64,000 bases of DNA from Nocardioides lijunqiniae (lineage in GTDB: Bacteria > Actinomycetota > Actinomycetes > Propionibacteriales > Nocardioidaceae), in contig NZ_JACJGM010000005.1 of assembly GCF_015024225.1 (NCBI RefSeq), positions 1-64,000 of the forward strand, written 5' to 3'. Positions 15,929-24,207 of the stretch are shown piece by piece. The stretch's first letter is position 1; the number at the start of each line of letters is the position of its first letter. A program made the position numbers and the translations under genes. The notes under the pieces were generated by a model that was given only the letters and a program-made list of their open reading frames with translations, did no database searches and was not told where the DNA came from.

Positions 15929-17374
15929 GTGTCCGACACCCTCACCGCCCGACCGCCGCGCGACGCCGAGGGGACCGCGCACCCGCGCCGCTTGATCGCG
16001 CTGCTCGTCGGCTCGGCGTTCGTCGTCATCCTCAACGAGACGATCATGAGCGTCGCCCTGCCCGAGCTGATGCGCGAGTTCGCGGTGCCCGCGACCACGG
16101 CCCAGTGGCTGACCACGGCGTTCCTGCTCACCATGGCGGTCGTCATCCCCGTGACCGGCTACCTGCTGACCCGCTTCCCACTGCGCAGCGTGTTCGTGGC
16201 CGCCATGGGCTCCTTCAGCGTCGGCACGCTGGTGGCCGCGCTCGCGCCGGCGTTCCCCGTGCTGCTGACCGGCCGGGTCGTGCAGGCCGTCGGCACGGCG
16301 CTGATGATGCCGCTGCTCATCACCACGATCCTCAACCTCGTCGAGCCGGAGCGGCGCGGGCGGATGATGGGCACGATCTCGATCGTGATCTCCGTGGCGC
16401 CCGCCATCGGCCCGACCGTCTCGGGTCTCGTCCTCGACTCCCTCTCGTGGCGCTGGATGTTCTGGCTGGTCCTGCCCATCGCGCTCCTGTCGCTGGCGCT
16501 CGGCACGCGGTGGGTGCGCAACGTGACCGAGCCGCGCCGGGTGCCGGTCGACGTCCTCTCGGTGGTGCTGTCCGCGCTGGCCTTCGGCGGGCTCATCTAC
16601 GGCCTGAGCAGCATCGGCGAGAGCGCTGCCGGGCACGTCCCCGTCGCTCCGTGGGTCCCGCTGGTCGTCGGTGGCCTCGCACTGGTGGCCTTCACCGTCC
16701 GCCAGCTCTCGCTGCGCGACCGGGCGCTGCTGGACCTGCGTGCCTTCGCGGTGCCGTCGTTCTCGATCGCGGTCGCCCTGGTGGCCGTCAGCATGATGGC
16801 GCTGTTCGGCACCCTCATCCTGCTCCCGCTCTACCTGCAGAACGTCCTGGGGCTCACCACGCTGGAGACCGGACTGGTCCTCCTGCCCGGTGGCCTGACG
16901 ATGGGCCTGCTCGCACCGGTCGTCGGGCGCGTGTTCGACCGCGTCGGGCCCCGCCCGCTGGTGGCTCCCGGAGCCGCCGTCACCAGCCTGGCGCTCTGGG
17001 GGATGACGTCCTTCGACGTCACCACCGGGCAGCCGACCGTGATCGGCATGCACGTCCTGATGAGCATCGGGCTCGCGCTGATGTTCACGCCGCTCCTGAC
17101 CTCCGCCCTCGGCTCCCTCCCGCAGCACCTCTACTCCCACGGCAGCGCCATCGTCTCGACGCTGCAGCAGGTGGCCGGAGCGGCCGGCACGGCACTGTTC
17201 ATCACGGTGATGACCCGCGGCATCGCGTCCGGCACGGACGCCGGGGCCACCGTCGTCGACGCGACCGCGGACGGCATCCACTCCGCCCTCATGTACGGCG
17301 GCATGATCTCGGCGGCCGCGGTCGTGGTGGCGCTCCTCGTCCGGCGCCCGGCAGCACAGCACGACGAGGCCTGA
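15929..17374 (+). CDS. MFS multidrug transporter, DHA2 (EmrB/QacA) family
   Basis: A 481-residue, 14-helix drug:proton antiporter. Helix 1 carries LNETIMSVALPELM and helix 5 carries ISVAPAIGPTVSGLVLD, the DHA2 motif C (G-x8-G-x3-G-P-x2-G variant). GTG start at 15929 with AGGAG four to five bases before it; upstream ATGs at 15851 and 15869 lie within the presumed operator region and have no better support. Divergent from the TetR gene. Probable toxin or drug efflux. Confidence 0.88.
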   Translation: MSDTLTARPPRDAEGTAHPRRLIALLVGSAFVVILNETIMSVALPELMREFAVPATTAQWLTTAFLLTMAVVIPVTGYLLTRFPLRSVFVAAMGSFSVGTLVAALAPAFPVLLTGRVVQAVGTALMMPLLITTILNLVEPERRGRMMGTISIVISVAPAIGPTVSGLVLDSLSWRWMFWLVLPIALLSLALGTRWVRNVTEPRRVPVDVLSVVLSALAFGGLIYGLSSIGESAAGHVPVAPWVPLVVGGLALVAFTVRQLSLRDRALLDLRAFAVPSFSIAVALVAVSMMALFGTLILLPLYLQNVLGLTTLETGLVLLPGGLTMGLLAPVVGRVFDRVGPRPLVAPGAAVTSLALWGMTSFDVTTGQPTVIGMHVLMSIGLALMFTPLLTSALGSLPQHLYSHGSAIVSTLQQVAGAAGTALFITVMTRGIASGTDAGATVVDATADGIHSALMYGGMISAAAVVVALLVRRPAAQHDEA

Positions 17375-17399
17375 GCGACCCGCGGGAGCGACCCGCGGG
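17374..17399 (+). repeat. 13-bp tandem direct repeat
   Basis: AGCGACCCGCGGG occurs twice without spacing directly after the MFS stop codon. Each unit holds the palindrome CCCGCGGG. It may act in transcription termination; nothing else is evident. Confidence 0.6.
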
Positions 17400-17416
17400 G
17401 ACGAGTGCTGGCGCTT

Positions 17417-17430
17417 TGCAAATCGTTTGG
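17417..17430. promoter_or_regulatory. LacI-type operator, site 1 (thuA operon)
   Basis: TGCAAATCGTTTGG lies directly before a TAGCGT -10 box (17432-17437) of the ThuA operon. The same motif recurs at 19993, 28295, 29252, 35238 and 36141. Position between -35 and -10 implies repression. Confidence 0.8.
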
Positions 17431-17469
17431 CTAGCGTGCCGTCGACACCGCGTCGAGGAAGGAACCCGC

Positions 17470-18141
17470 ATGGACAGCACGCGCACCCGTCAGGCACTGG
17501 TGGTCCGGGGTGGCTGGGAGGGTCACAGTCCCGTCGAGGCCACCGAGCGCTTCATCCCGTTCCTGAAGGAGCACGGCTTCGCCGTCGAGGTCCACGACTC
17601 TCCCGAGGTGTACGCCGACGCCGAGCGGCTGGCGGCCACCGACCTGGTCGTGCAGTGCTTCACCCAGGGGGAGGCCACCGACGAGCAGGTGCTGGGGCTC
17701 TCGGCGGCCGTGGCTGCCGGGACCGGCCTGGCCGGCTGGCACGGCGGCGTCTGCGACTCCTACCGCGGGTCGCCCGACTACCTCCACCTCACCGGCGGCC
17801 AGTGGGCCGCGCACCCCGGCGGCTTCGTCGAGTACGACGTCGTCGTGCTGCCCGAGAAGGCCGACCACGAGCTGATGACCGGCCTCAGCCCGCGCTGGTC
17901 GCTGAACACCGAGCAGTACTGGGTGCTGACCGACGAGCTGAACGAGGTCTACGCCACGACGACGTTCGAGCCCGGCGAGGACACCCCGTGGCGCGAGACC
18001 GTGACCTGCCCGGCCGTCTGGACGCGGCAGTGGGGGACCGGCAAGGTCTTCGTCTCGACGATCGGCCACAAGCTCGAGGATCTCGACCACCCTGACGTGC
18101 GGACGCTGACCGAGCGGGGCCTGCTGTGGGCGAGCCGCTGA
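17470..18141 (+). CDS. ThuA-like domain protein
   Basis: A 223-residue protein of the ThuA (class-I glutamine-amidotransferase-like) family: RGGWEGHSP at about 13-21, GLAGWHGGVCDSYR at about 88-101, GGQWAAHPGG, and YATTTFEPGEDTPW then PAVWTRQWGTGKVFVSTIGHK near the end. ThuA members accompany trehalose and other sugar-oxidation loci and may act on 3-keto sugars; the catalytic chemistry is not firmly settled. It has a strong ribosome site (GAGGAAGGA) and is the first gene of an operon with a nucleoside hydrolase and a ribokinase. The LacI-type operator precedes it. Confidence 0.85.
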   Translation: MDSTRTRQALVVRGGWEGHSPVEATERFIPFLKEHGFAVEVHDSPEVYADAERLAATDLVVQCFTQGEATDEQVLGLSAAVAAGTGLAGWHGGVCDSYRGSPDYLHLTGGQWAAHPGGFVEYDVVVLPEKADHELMTGLSPRWSLNTEQYWVLTDELNEVYATTTFEPGEDTPWRETVTCPAVWTRQWGTGKVFVSTIGHKLEDLDHPDVRTLTERGLLWASR

Positions 18142-19028
18142 GCGCGGCTCCCACCCGGATCATCCTCGACACCGACCTGGCCATGGGCGCGCCGGGATCG
18201 GACATCGACGACGGCTTCGCGCTCGCCCTCGCCCTCGCCGACCCCGACCTCCGGGTCGAGCTCGTCACGACCGTCGGCGGCAACAGCGACGTGGCGACGT
18301 CCACGCGCCTCACCCGCGAGCTGCTCGGCGTGCTCGGCCACGACGACCTCCAGGTCGTCGAGGGTGCCCCTGCCGGCGACGACGCGGCCCGCGAGCTCGC
18401 GCGCCGCGTCCTCGCCGAGCCGGGCGAGCTCACGGTCGTGGCCATCGGCCCGCTCACGAACGTCGCCCGCGCGCTCGCGCTGTCCCCGGGGGTCGCGGGG
18501 GCGGTCCGGGAGGTCGTGGTCATGGGCGGGGTGTTCCTGGAGCAGACGAACGTCGCCGCGATGCCGGGGGAGTACAACTTCTGGTGTGACCCCGACGCCG
18601 CCCAGGCCGTGCTCGACAGCGGCGCGCCGCTCCGGCTCGTCGGGCTCGACGTGACCCGGCGGGTGCGGCTGAGCCGCGCCGACGCCGACGAGCTCGCCGA
18701 GGGCGGCTCGTTCGGCGGGGTCGCCGCAGCCGCAACCCACGGCTGGATCGACTTTCAGGAGCAGGTCAAGCCGCGCGAGGAGCTCGAGCAGGGCAGCTGT
18801 GCCCTCCACGACCCCCTCGCGGTCGCGGTCGTCACGCGCCCGGACCTGGTCACCTGGCGCGACGCGCACGTCGCGGTCGAGACCGAGGGCAGGGTGGCTC
18901 GCGGCGTCGCCGTGGCCGACCTGCTGATGTGGGAGGACCCGCCCACGCCCAACTGCCGCATCGCCACCGACGTGGACGCCGCGGCGTTCCGCGCGCTGTT
19001 CCTCGAGCGCATGGCGAGCCTCCCGTGA
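18126..19028 (+). CDS. Nucleoside hydrolase (IUNH family)
   Basis: 300 residues. Inosine-uridine-preferring nucleoside hydrolases split N-ribosidic bonds using a Ca2+ held by an N-terminal Asp cluster; here it is DTDLAMGAPGSDIDDGFAL (about residues 15-33), with a short insertion compared with the usual D-x-D-x-G-x-D-D. Further marks are AIGPLTNVARAL, VVMGGVF, the substrate-ring segment NFWCDPDAAQAVL and the metal ligand HDPLAV. The GTG start at 18126 lies inside the ThuA gene (16-nt overlap), and the next gene overlaps its stop. It should feed free ribose-like sugar to the downstream kinase. Confidence 0.88.
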   Translation: MGEPLSAAPTRIILDTDLAMGAPGSDIDDGFALALALADPDLRVELVTTVGGNSDVATSTRLTRELLGVLGHDDLQVVEGAPAGDDAARELARRVLAEPGELTVVAIGPLTNVARALALSPGVAGAVREVVVMGGVFLEQTNVAAMPGEYNFWCDPDAAQAVLDSGAPLRLVGLDVTRRVRLSRADADELAEGGSFGGVAAAATHGWIDFQEQVKPREELEQGSCALHDPLAVAVVTRPDLVTWRDAHVAVETEGRVARGVAVADLLMWEDPPTPNCRIATDVDAAAFRALFLERMASLP

Positions 19029-19954
19029 CCCGCCAGGTCGACGTCGTCGTGGTGGGGTCGGTCAACCGCGACTACGTGTGCCGGGTGGGGATCCTGCCCG
19101 AGCCGGGGGAGACCGTCCTGGGCGGCGAGGCCTCGGTGGGCTCCGGTGGCAAGGGCGGCAACCAGGCCGTCGCGGCCAGCCTGCTGGGGGCCCGCACCGC
19201 CCTCGTCGCGCGGGTGGGGCGCGACGACGACGGCCGAGCCCTGGCCAAGGACCTGGCTGACGCCTGGGTGGACACCTCCGAGGTGCTGCCGACCCCGGCG
19301 CGCACCGGCATGGCGTTCGTCATGGTCGACGCGACCGGCGAGAACTCCATCGTCGTGGCCCCGGGAGCCAACGAGCTGCTGGAGCCGCGCACCACCTCGC
19401 GTGCCGTGCGCGCACTCATCCGCCCGCCCGGCGTGATGGTCACCCAGGCCGAGATCCCCGAGGACGCCTTCGCCGCCGCGGTGCGCGCCGCCGACGAGGT
19501 GGGCTGCCGTGCGGTGGTCAACCTGGCGCCGTTCCGGCCGCTGGCCGACGAGCTGCTGGCGCTCTGCGACCCGCTGGTCGTCAACGAGTCCGAGGCGGGC
19601 GGCCTCCTCGGTCACCCGGTCCGCGGACCCGAGGCGGCGCGTGCCGCCGTCGCGGAGCTCGCCGGTCGCTGTCGCTCGGTGGTGGTGACCGTCGGAGCGC
19701 AGGGAGCGGTCGTCGGGCAGGGCGCGCACGTGGAGCACGTGGAGGCCGAGCCGGTGACCGCGGTCGACACGACCGGTGCCGGCGACGCCTTCACCGGGGC
19801 GCTGGCGGCAGCGCTCAGCGCGGGGGCCGACCTCGTCGACGCCGTTCGCCTCGGGGTGCGGGCCGGCACCTTCGCCGTGCAGCGGCGCGGGGCCCAGGCG
19901 TCGTTCGCCCGGGGCGCCGAGCTCGGCGTGGGCCCGCTGCACGAGCGCGGCTGA
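19025..19954 (+). CDS. PfkB-family carbohydrate kinase (ribokinase-like)
   Basis: 309 residues. PfkB signature 1 appears as GSGGKGGNQAVAASLLGA (about 40-57), and signature 2 as DTTGAGDAFTGALAAAL (about 246-262), including the catalytic Asp and anion-hole GAGD. Domain order and GSVNRD near the N-terminus (substrate Asp) match ribokinases. GTG start at 19025 forms a GTGA overlap with the nucleoside hydrolase stop, so it most likely phosphorylates the pentose released by that enzyme. Deoxyribose or a modified ribose is possible. Confidence 0.88.
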   Translation: MTRQVDVVVVGSVNRDYVCRVGILPEPGETVLGGEASVGSGGKGGNQAVAASLLGARTALVARVGRDDDGRALAKDLADAWVDTSEVLPTPARTGMAFVMVDATGENSIVVAPGANELLEPRTTSRAVRALIRPPGVMVTQAEIPEDAFAAAVRAADEVGCRAVVNLAPFRPLADELLALCDPLVVNESEAGGLLGHPVRGPEAARAAVAELAGRCRSVVVTVGAQGAVVGQGAHVEHVEAEPVTAVDTTGAGDAFTGALAAALSAGADLVDAVRLGVRAGTFAVQRRGAQASFARGAELGVGPLHERG

Positions 19955-19960
19955 AGACCG

Positions 19961-19989
19961 TTGACCCGGGGGCCGGATACGCCTAGCGT
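19961..19989 (+). promoter_or_regulatory. Promoter of the Gfo/Idh/MocA operon
   Basis: TTGACC (19961-19966), 17 bases, TAGCGT (19984-19989). The LacI-type operator at 19993 covers the expected transcription start. Confidence 0.7.
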
Positions 19990-19992
19990 TCA

Positions 19993-20007
19993 CCAAACCG
20001 ATTTGCA
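19993..20007. promoter_or_regulatory. LacI-type operator, site 2 (oxidoreductase operon)
   Basis: CCAAACCGATTTGCA, with an even 12-bp CAAACC-GATTTG core, lies immediately downstream of the -10 box, where a bound repressor would block initiation. Confidence 0.8.
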
Positions 20008-20035
20008 TCCCGACGACGTCGGACGAAGGAGCGCC

Positions 20036-21220
20036 ATGGACCAGCACCGCCCAGCACCCCGGCCGACGCTCGGCATCGCCATGATCGGCTACGCCTTCAT
20101 GGGCGCGGCGCACTCGCAGGGCTGGCGCAACGCGCACCGCTTCTTCGACCTGCCCGCGCGCCCGGAGCTCGCCGTGATCTGCGGCCGCACCGAGTCGGCC
20201 ACCCGGGAGGCCGCCGACCGGATGGGCTGGGCGGACTGGACCACCGACTGGCGCACGGTGCTGGACCGCGACGACGTCGACGTCGTCGACATCTGCACCC
20301 CGGGCGACACCCACGCCGAGATCGCGCTCGCGGCGCTGGAGGCCGGCAAGCACGTCCTGTGCGAGAAGCCGCTGGCCAACACGGTCGCGGAGGCGGAGAA
20401 GATGACCGCCGCCGCCCAGGCCGCCCAGGAGCGCGGGGTGCTGTCGGCGGTCGGCTTCAACTACCGACGCACGCCGGCCCTCGCCCACGCCCGCCGTCTC
20501 GTCGAGGAGGGGTTCGTCGGCGAGGTCCGCCACATCCGCGCGCACTACCTCCAGGACTGGATCGTCGACCCCGACTTCCCGCTGGTCTGGCGGCTGCAGA
20601 AGGACAAGGCCGGCTCGGGCGCTCTGGGCGACATCGGCGCCCACGTCGTCGACCTCGCGCAGTTCATCACCGGCCAGCAGCTCACCTCCGTCGCGGGCCA
20701 CCTCACCCGCTTCGTCGAGCGCCGGCCGCTCGCCTCGACGGCGTCCGGCCTCAGCGGCAGCGGCGGCACCGAGACCGGCGAGGTCACCGTCGACGACGCG
20801 GCGGTCTTCTTCGCACGCACCGACGGCGGGGCGCTGGCGACGTTCGAGGCGACCCGCTTCGCCACCGGGCGCAAGAACGCGATGCGTCTCGAGGTCAACG
20901 GCTCGCGGGGGAGCGTGTCGTTCGATTTCGAGTCGATGAACGAGCTGCACGTCTACGACGCCACCTCGCCGGCGCGCGACGCCGGCTTCCGCCGGCTCCT
21001 CGTGACCGAGCCCGACCACCCCTACACGGCCGCGTGGTGGCCCCCCGGCCACGGCCTCGGCTACGAGCACACCTTCGTCCACGAGATCGCCGACTTCGTG
21101 CGCGACGTCGCCACGGGCACCCCGCCGACCCCGTCGTTCGCCGACGGCCTGCAGGTGCAGCGGGTGCTCGAGGCCGTCGAGCGCTCCTCCGACGCCGACT
21201 CCGCCTGGACCTCGGTCTGA
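20036..21220 (+). CDS. Gfo/Idh/MocA-family oxidoreductase
   Basis: 394 residues. The N-terminal Rossmann fold starts GIAMIGYAFMGAAHSQGW (variant G-x-G-x2-G), followed by the family's catalytic CEKPLA motif (about residues 105-110). The C-terminal alpha/beta domain contains GALGDIGAHVVDLAQFITG with the conserved D-x3-H pair. These NAD(P)-dependent enzymes oxidise sugars or inositols, often at C3 to 3-keto forms. Ribosome site GAAGGAG. First gene of the run 20036-27236; operator site 2 and a good promoter precede it. Confidence 0.9.
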   Translation: MDQHRPAPRPTLGIAMIGYAFMGAAHSQGWRNAHRFFDLPARPELAVICGRTESATREAADRMGWADWTTDWRTVLDRDDVDVVDICTPGDTHAEIALAALEAGKHVLCEKPLANTVAEAEKMTAAAQAAQERGVLSAVGFNYRRTPALAHARRLVEEGFVGEVRHIRAHYLQDWIVDPDFPLVWRLQKDKAGSGALGDIGAHVVDLAQFITGQQLTSVAGHLTRFVERRPLASTASGLSGSGGTETGEVTVDDAAVFFARTDGGALATFEATRFATGRKNAMRLEVNGSRGSVSFDFESMNELHVYDATSPARDAGFRRLLVTEPDHPYTAAWWPPGHGLGYEHTFVHEIADFVRDVATGTPPTPSFADGLQVQRVLEAVERSSDADSAWTSV

Positions 21221-21290
21221 CCACCACCGCGCCTGCCGGCTCCCCGGCGCGCGCCCCCTGCCCCCATCACCACCCATCGAGAGGGACCCC

Positions 21291-22364
21291 GTGAACAAGC
21301 TGCGTGTCGGAGTCATCGGTCTGGGCGAGGTCGCCCAGGTCATCCACCTGCCCATCATCGAGTCGATGCCGGAGCGCTACGAGCTCTCGGCGATCTGCGA
21401 CATCTCGCCCGGCCTGGTCAAGCGCCTGGGGGAGCGCTACCGGGTCCAGCGCGGCTACACCGACTTCCACGAGCTGATCGCCGCCGGCGGCCTGGACTGC
21501 GTGCTGGTGCTCAACAGCGACGAGTACCACGCGGAGTGCACGATCGCCGCGCTCGACGCCGGCATCCACGTCCTGGTCGAGAAGCCGATGTGCCTGAGCC
21601 CGCGCGAGGCCGACGAGATCATCGCGGCGCGCGACCGCTCCGGGAAGACGGTCATGGTCGCCTACATGCGCCGCTTCGCGCCGGCCTTCAACGAGGCCGT
21701 GGAGCGCCTGCCCGAGCTCGGGGAGCTGCGCTACGCACGCGTGCACGACGTCATCGGCGAGAACCGGCTGATCGTCGACCAGACGTCGTACGTCGACCGG
21801 CCCGACGACGTGCCGCAGTCGGCGGCCGACGAGAAGTGGGCGCGCCGCTCCGCCCTGGTCAAGGAGGCCCTCGGCGACGTGCCGCAGGAGCTCGAGTGGA
21901 CCTACGGCCTGCTGTGCGGGCTCGGCAGCCACGACCTCTCTGCGATGCGCGAGCTCCTGGGCCGCCCGCAGAAGGTGTCGGCCGCCAAGATGTGGCGCAG
22001 CGGGGGCTACGTCGTCGCGCTGCTCGACTACGGCGACTTCGTGGTCACCTACGAGACCGGCGTGGACGACCAGCTGCGCTACGACACCTACATCGAGGTC
22101 TACGGCGCCAGCGGGACGATGAAGGTGCAGTACGACACGCCTTACGTGCGGCACTTCCCGACGACGCTGCACCTCGAGCTCACCGACGGCGACTCCTACG
22201 AGCGGTCCGTCCGGCGTCCGCACCTCAAGGACCCCTACACCTACGAGCTCGAGCACTTCCACGACGTGGTCACCGGTGGAGGGACCCCCAAGACCAGCCC
22301 CGAGGACTACGTCCAGGACATGGAGCTGTTCGTCGAGATCATCCGCGCGATCGAGCGCTCCTGA
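21291..22364 (+). CDS. Gfo/Idh/MocA-family oxidoreductase
   Basis: 357 residues, GTG start with GAGAGGG upstream. The Rossmann motif GVIGLGEVAQVIHLP and VEKPMC catalytic segment (about 97-102) are clear; the C-terminal domain has GLLCGLGSHDLSAMRELLG, where the family His is conserved. It is only distantly similar to the gene just upstream, so the two are likely to catalyse different redox steps on the same sugar, or form a dehydrogenase/reductase pair of the keto-sugar type. Same operon. Confidence 0.9.
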   Translation: MNKLRVGVIGLGEVAQVIHLPIIESMPERYELSAICDISPGLVKRLGERYRVQRGYTDFHELIAAGGLDCVLVLNSDEYHAECTIAALDAGIHVLVEKPMCLSPREADEIIAARDRSGKTVMVAYMRRFAPAFNEAVERLPELGELRYARVHDVIGENRLIVDQTSYVDRPDDVPQSAADEKWARRSALVKEALGDVPQELEWTYGLLCGLGSHDLSAMRELLGRPQKVSAAKMWRSGGYVVALLDYGDFVVTYETGVDDQLRYDTYIEVYGASGTMKVQYDTPYVRHFPTTLHLELTDGDSYERSVRRPHLKDPYTYELEHFHDVVTGGGTPKTSPEDYVQDMELFVEIIRAIERS

Positions 22365-22491
22365 GGCGCCTGCCGAAGATAGGTCGACCGCCGCCGAGGA
22401 AAGGCGTCGTGGGGGTGGGTGCCTCCTCCGTAGCGTCCTCGACACCGTCACCCGACGCCACACCGCAGACCACGAACCGAAAGGCAGAGCC

Positions 22492-23241
22492 GTGCTGAGC
22501 GAGCAGGACATCGAGCACTTCCGCACCCAGGGCTACCTGCTTCCGGGCCGTCAGCTGTTCTCCGAGGAGCAGCTGTCCCGGCTGGAGCAGATCTTCAACG
22601 AGCACCTCGCCGACAAGGGCGACAAGCTCTCCGACGAGCTGGACACGCCGCACTACCGCGACGAGCGGCTCCTGGAGTTCCTCATGTCGGAGGAGGTGCT
22701 GGACCTCATCGAGGAGCTGATCGGCCCCGACATCGCGTTGTGGTCGAGCCACTTCATCTCCAAGGACCCACGCACCGGGCGCGCGACGCCGTGGCACGAG
22801 GACAGCGCGTTCTGGGAGGGCCGCTTCGACAGCTACGACCACATCGTCACGATCTGGCTGGCGCTCGAGGACGGCTCGTTCAAGGAGAACGGCTGCATGC
22901 GGGTCATCCCCGGCACGCACCTGGACGGCGGCTTCTCCGACAACTACGAGCCGACCGACATCACCGAGCAGACCTTCCACGCGGGCCTGGCCGGCGTCGA
23001 CGAGGACCAGGCGGTCTACTTCGAGCTGAAGCGCGGCGAGTTCTCCATGCACGACGGTCGCATCGTCCACGGCGCGGCCGCCAACACCAGCGACATCCGG
23101 CGCACCGGCTACACGATGCGCTACTTCCCGTCGTCGGTGAAGATGCAGGACGTGCCCCAGAACGAGGGCTGGAAGATCTGGCTGGCCCGCGGCCGCGACC
23201 TCGCCGGCAACGACTACGCCAACGTCCCGGCGAGCGCGTGA
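22492..23241 (+). CDS. Phytanoyl-CoA dioxygenase (PhyH) family protein
   Basis: A 249-residue Fe(II)/2-oxoglutarate-dependent dioxygenase. The iron triad is H102-x-D104 (WHEDSAF) and H193 (IVHGAA), and R204/R205 region (DIRRTGYTMRYFP) fits the 2-oxoglutarate-binding arginine. GTG start at 22492 with AAAGG upstream. Bacterial PhyH proteins in sugar loci hydroxylate small metabolites or modified sugars; within this operon it may hydroxylate or demethylate a sugar. The 127-nt gap before it carries no operator copy, so it is read from the upstream promoter or from one I do not see. Confidence 0.85.
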   Translation: MLSEQDIEHFRTQGYLLPGRQLFSEEQLSRLEQIFNEHLADKGDKLSDELDTPHYRDERLLEFLMSEEVLDLIEELIGPDIALWSSHFISKDPRTGRATPWHEDSAFWEGRFDSYDHIVTIWLALEDGSFKENGCMRVIPGTHLDGGFSDNYEPTDITEQTFHAGLAGVDEDQAVYFELKRGEFSMHDGRIVHGAAANTSDIRRTGYTMRYFPSSVKMQDVPQNEGWKIWLARGRDLAGNDYANVPASA

Positions 23242-23251
23242 GGGCCTGCTC

Positions 23252-24169
23252 GTGAGGCTGGGTCTCCTCACGGCCTGCCTGCCCGGCGAGTCCCTGGAGG
23301 ACGTCGCCGGGTGGGCGGGCGGCCACGGGTACGCCGCCCTCGAGGTCGCCGCGTGGCCCGACCGTCCCGGCCGTGACTGGGAGGCCAGCCACCTCGACGT
23401 GGAGTCGTTCGGGGCCCCCGACGCGGCCCGGGTCCGGTCCCTGCTCGACGGGCACGGCCTGGAGATCTCGGCGCTCGCCTACTACGAGAACAACCTGCAC
23501 GAGGACCTCGCCGTCCGGGAGGCCACGCACGAGCACCTGCGACGCTGCATCGACGCGGCGCAGCTGCTGGGGGTCGGCCTCGTCGGCACCTTCGTCGGCC
23601 GCGACGTCTCCCAGACCCTGGTGGAGAACCTGGCGCTCGCCGAGCGGGAGCTCCCACCGCTGGTGGAGTACGCCGCGGCGCGGGACGTGCGCCTGGTCGT
23701 CGAGAACTGCCCGATGGAGGGCTGGCACCCCGACGGCTACCCCGCCAACCTGGCCTACTCGCCCGAGCTCTGGGGCTGGATGGGCGAGCTCGGCCTCTGG
23801 CTGAACTACGACCCCTCCCACCTGGTCTGGCTCGGCATCGACCCCGTGGCCGCGCTCGAGGCGCACGCCGACCGCGTCCTGCACGTCCAGGCCAAGGACG
23901 TCGAGGTCGATGCCGCCGCCCGGGACCGCTACGGCGTCTTCGGCCGGGTGCTCGACAGGGAGCCCTGGGTCAGCGGCTGGTGGCGCTACCGGATCCCCGG
24001 CCTCGGTCAGGTCGACTGGCGCCGCGTCGTCGACACGCTCTTCCAGGCCGGCTACGACGGCGTCGTCTCCGTCGAGCACGAGGACCCCGTCTGGAGCGGC
24101 GACCCCGAGCGCGTCTACCGGGGCCTCGAGATCGCCCGCCGCACGCTCGACCCGCACGTCAACGTCTGA
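23252..24169 (+). CDS. Sugar phosphate isomerase/epimerase (xylose-isomerase-like TIM barrel)
   Basis: 305 residues of the AP_endonuc_2 superfamily. Metal ligands are visible at strand ends: VVENCP (Glu, about 150), NYDPSHLVWLG (Asp and His, about 190), HVQAKDV (His), and VSVEHEDPVW (Glu, about 275). Family members include hydroxypyruvate isomerase, IolE/IolI and 3-keto-sugar processing enzymes. GTG start 10 nt after the PhyH stop. With two Gfo/Idh/MocA enzymes upstream it fits an inositol-like or keto-sugar oxidative pathway. The exact substrate is not inferable. Confidence 0.88.
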   Translation: MRLGLLTACLPGESLEDVAGWAGGHGYAALEVAAWPDRPGRDWEASHLDVESFGAPDAARVRSLLDGHGLEISALAYYENNLHEDLAVREATHEHLRRCIDAAQLLGVGLVGTFVGRDVSQTLVENLALAERELPPLVEYAAARDVRLVVENCPMEGWHPDGYPANLAYSPELWGWMGELGLWLNYDPSHLVWLGIDPVAALEAHADRVLHVQAKDVEVDAAARDRYGVFGRVLDREPWVSGWWRYRIPGLGQVDWRRVVDTLFQAGYDGVVSVEHEDPVWSGDPERVYRGLEIARRTLDPHVNV

Positions 24170-24207
24170 ACGTCCCGCCCATCCCTCACGGCCAGGAAGG
24201 TCCGCCC

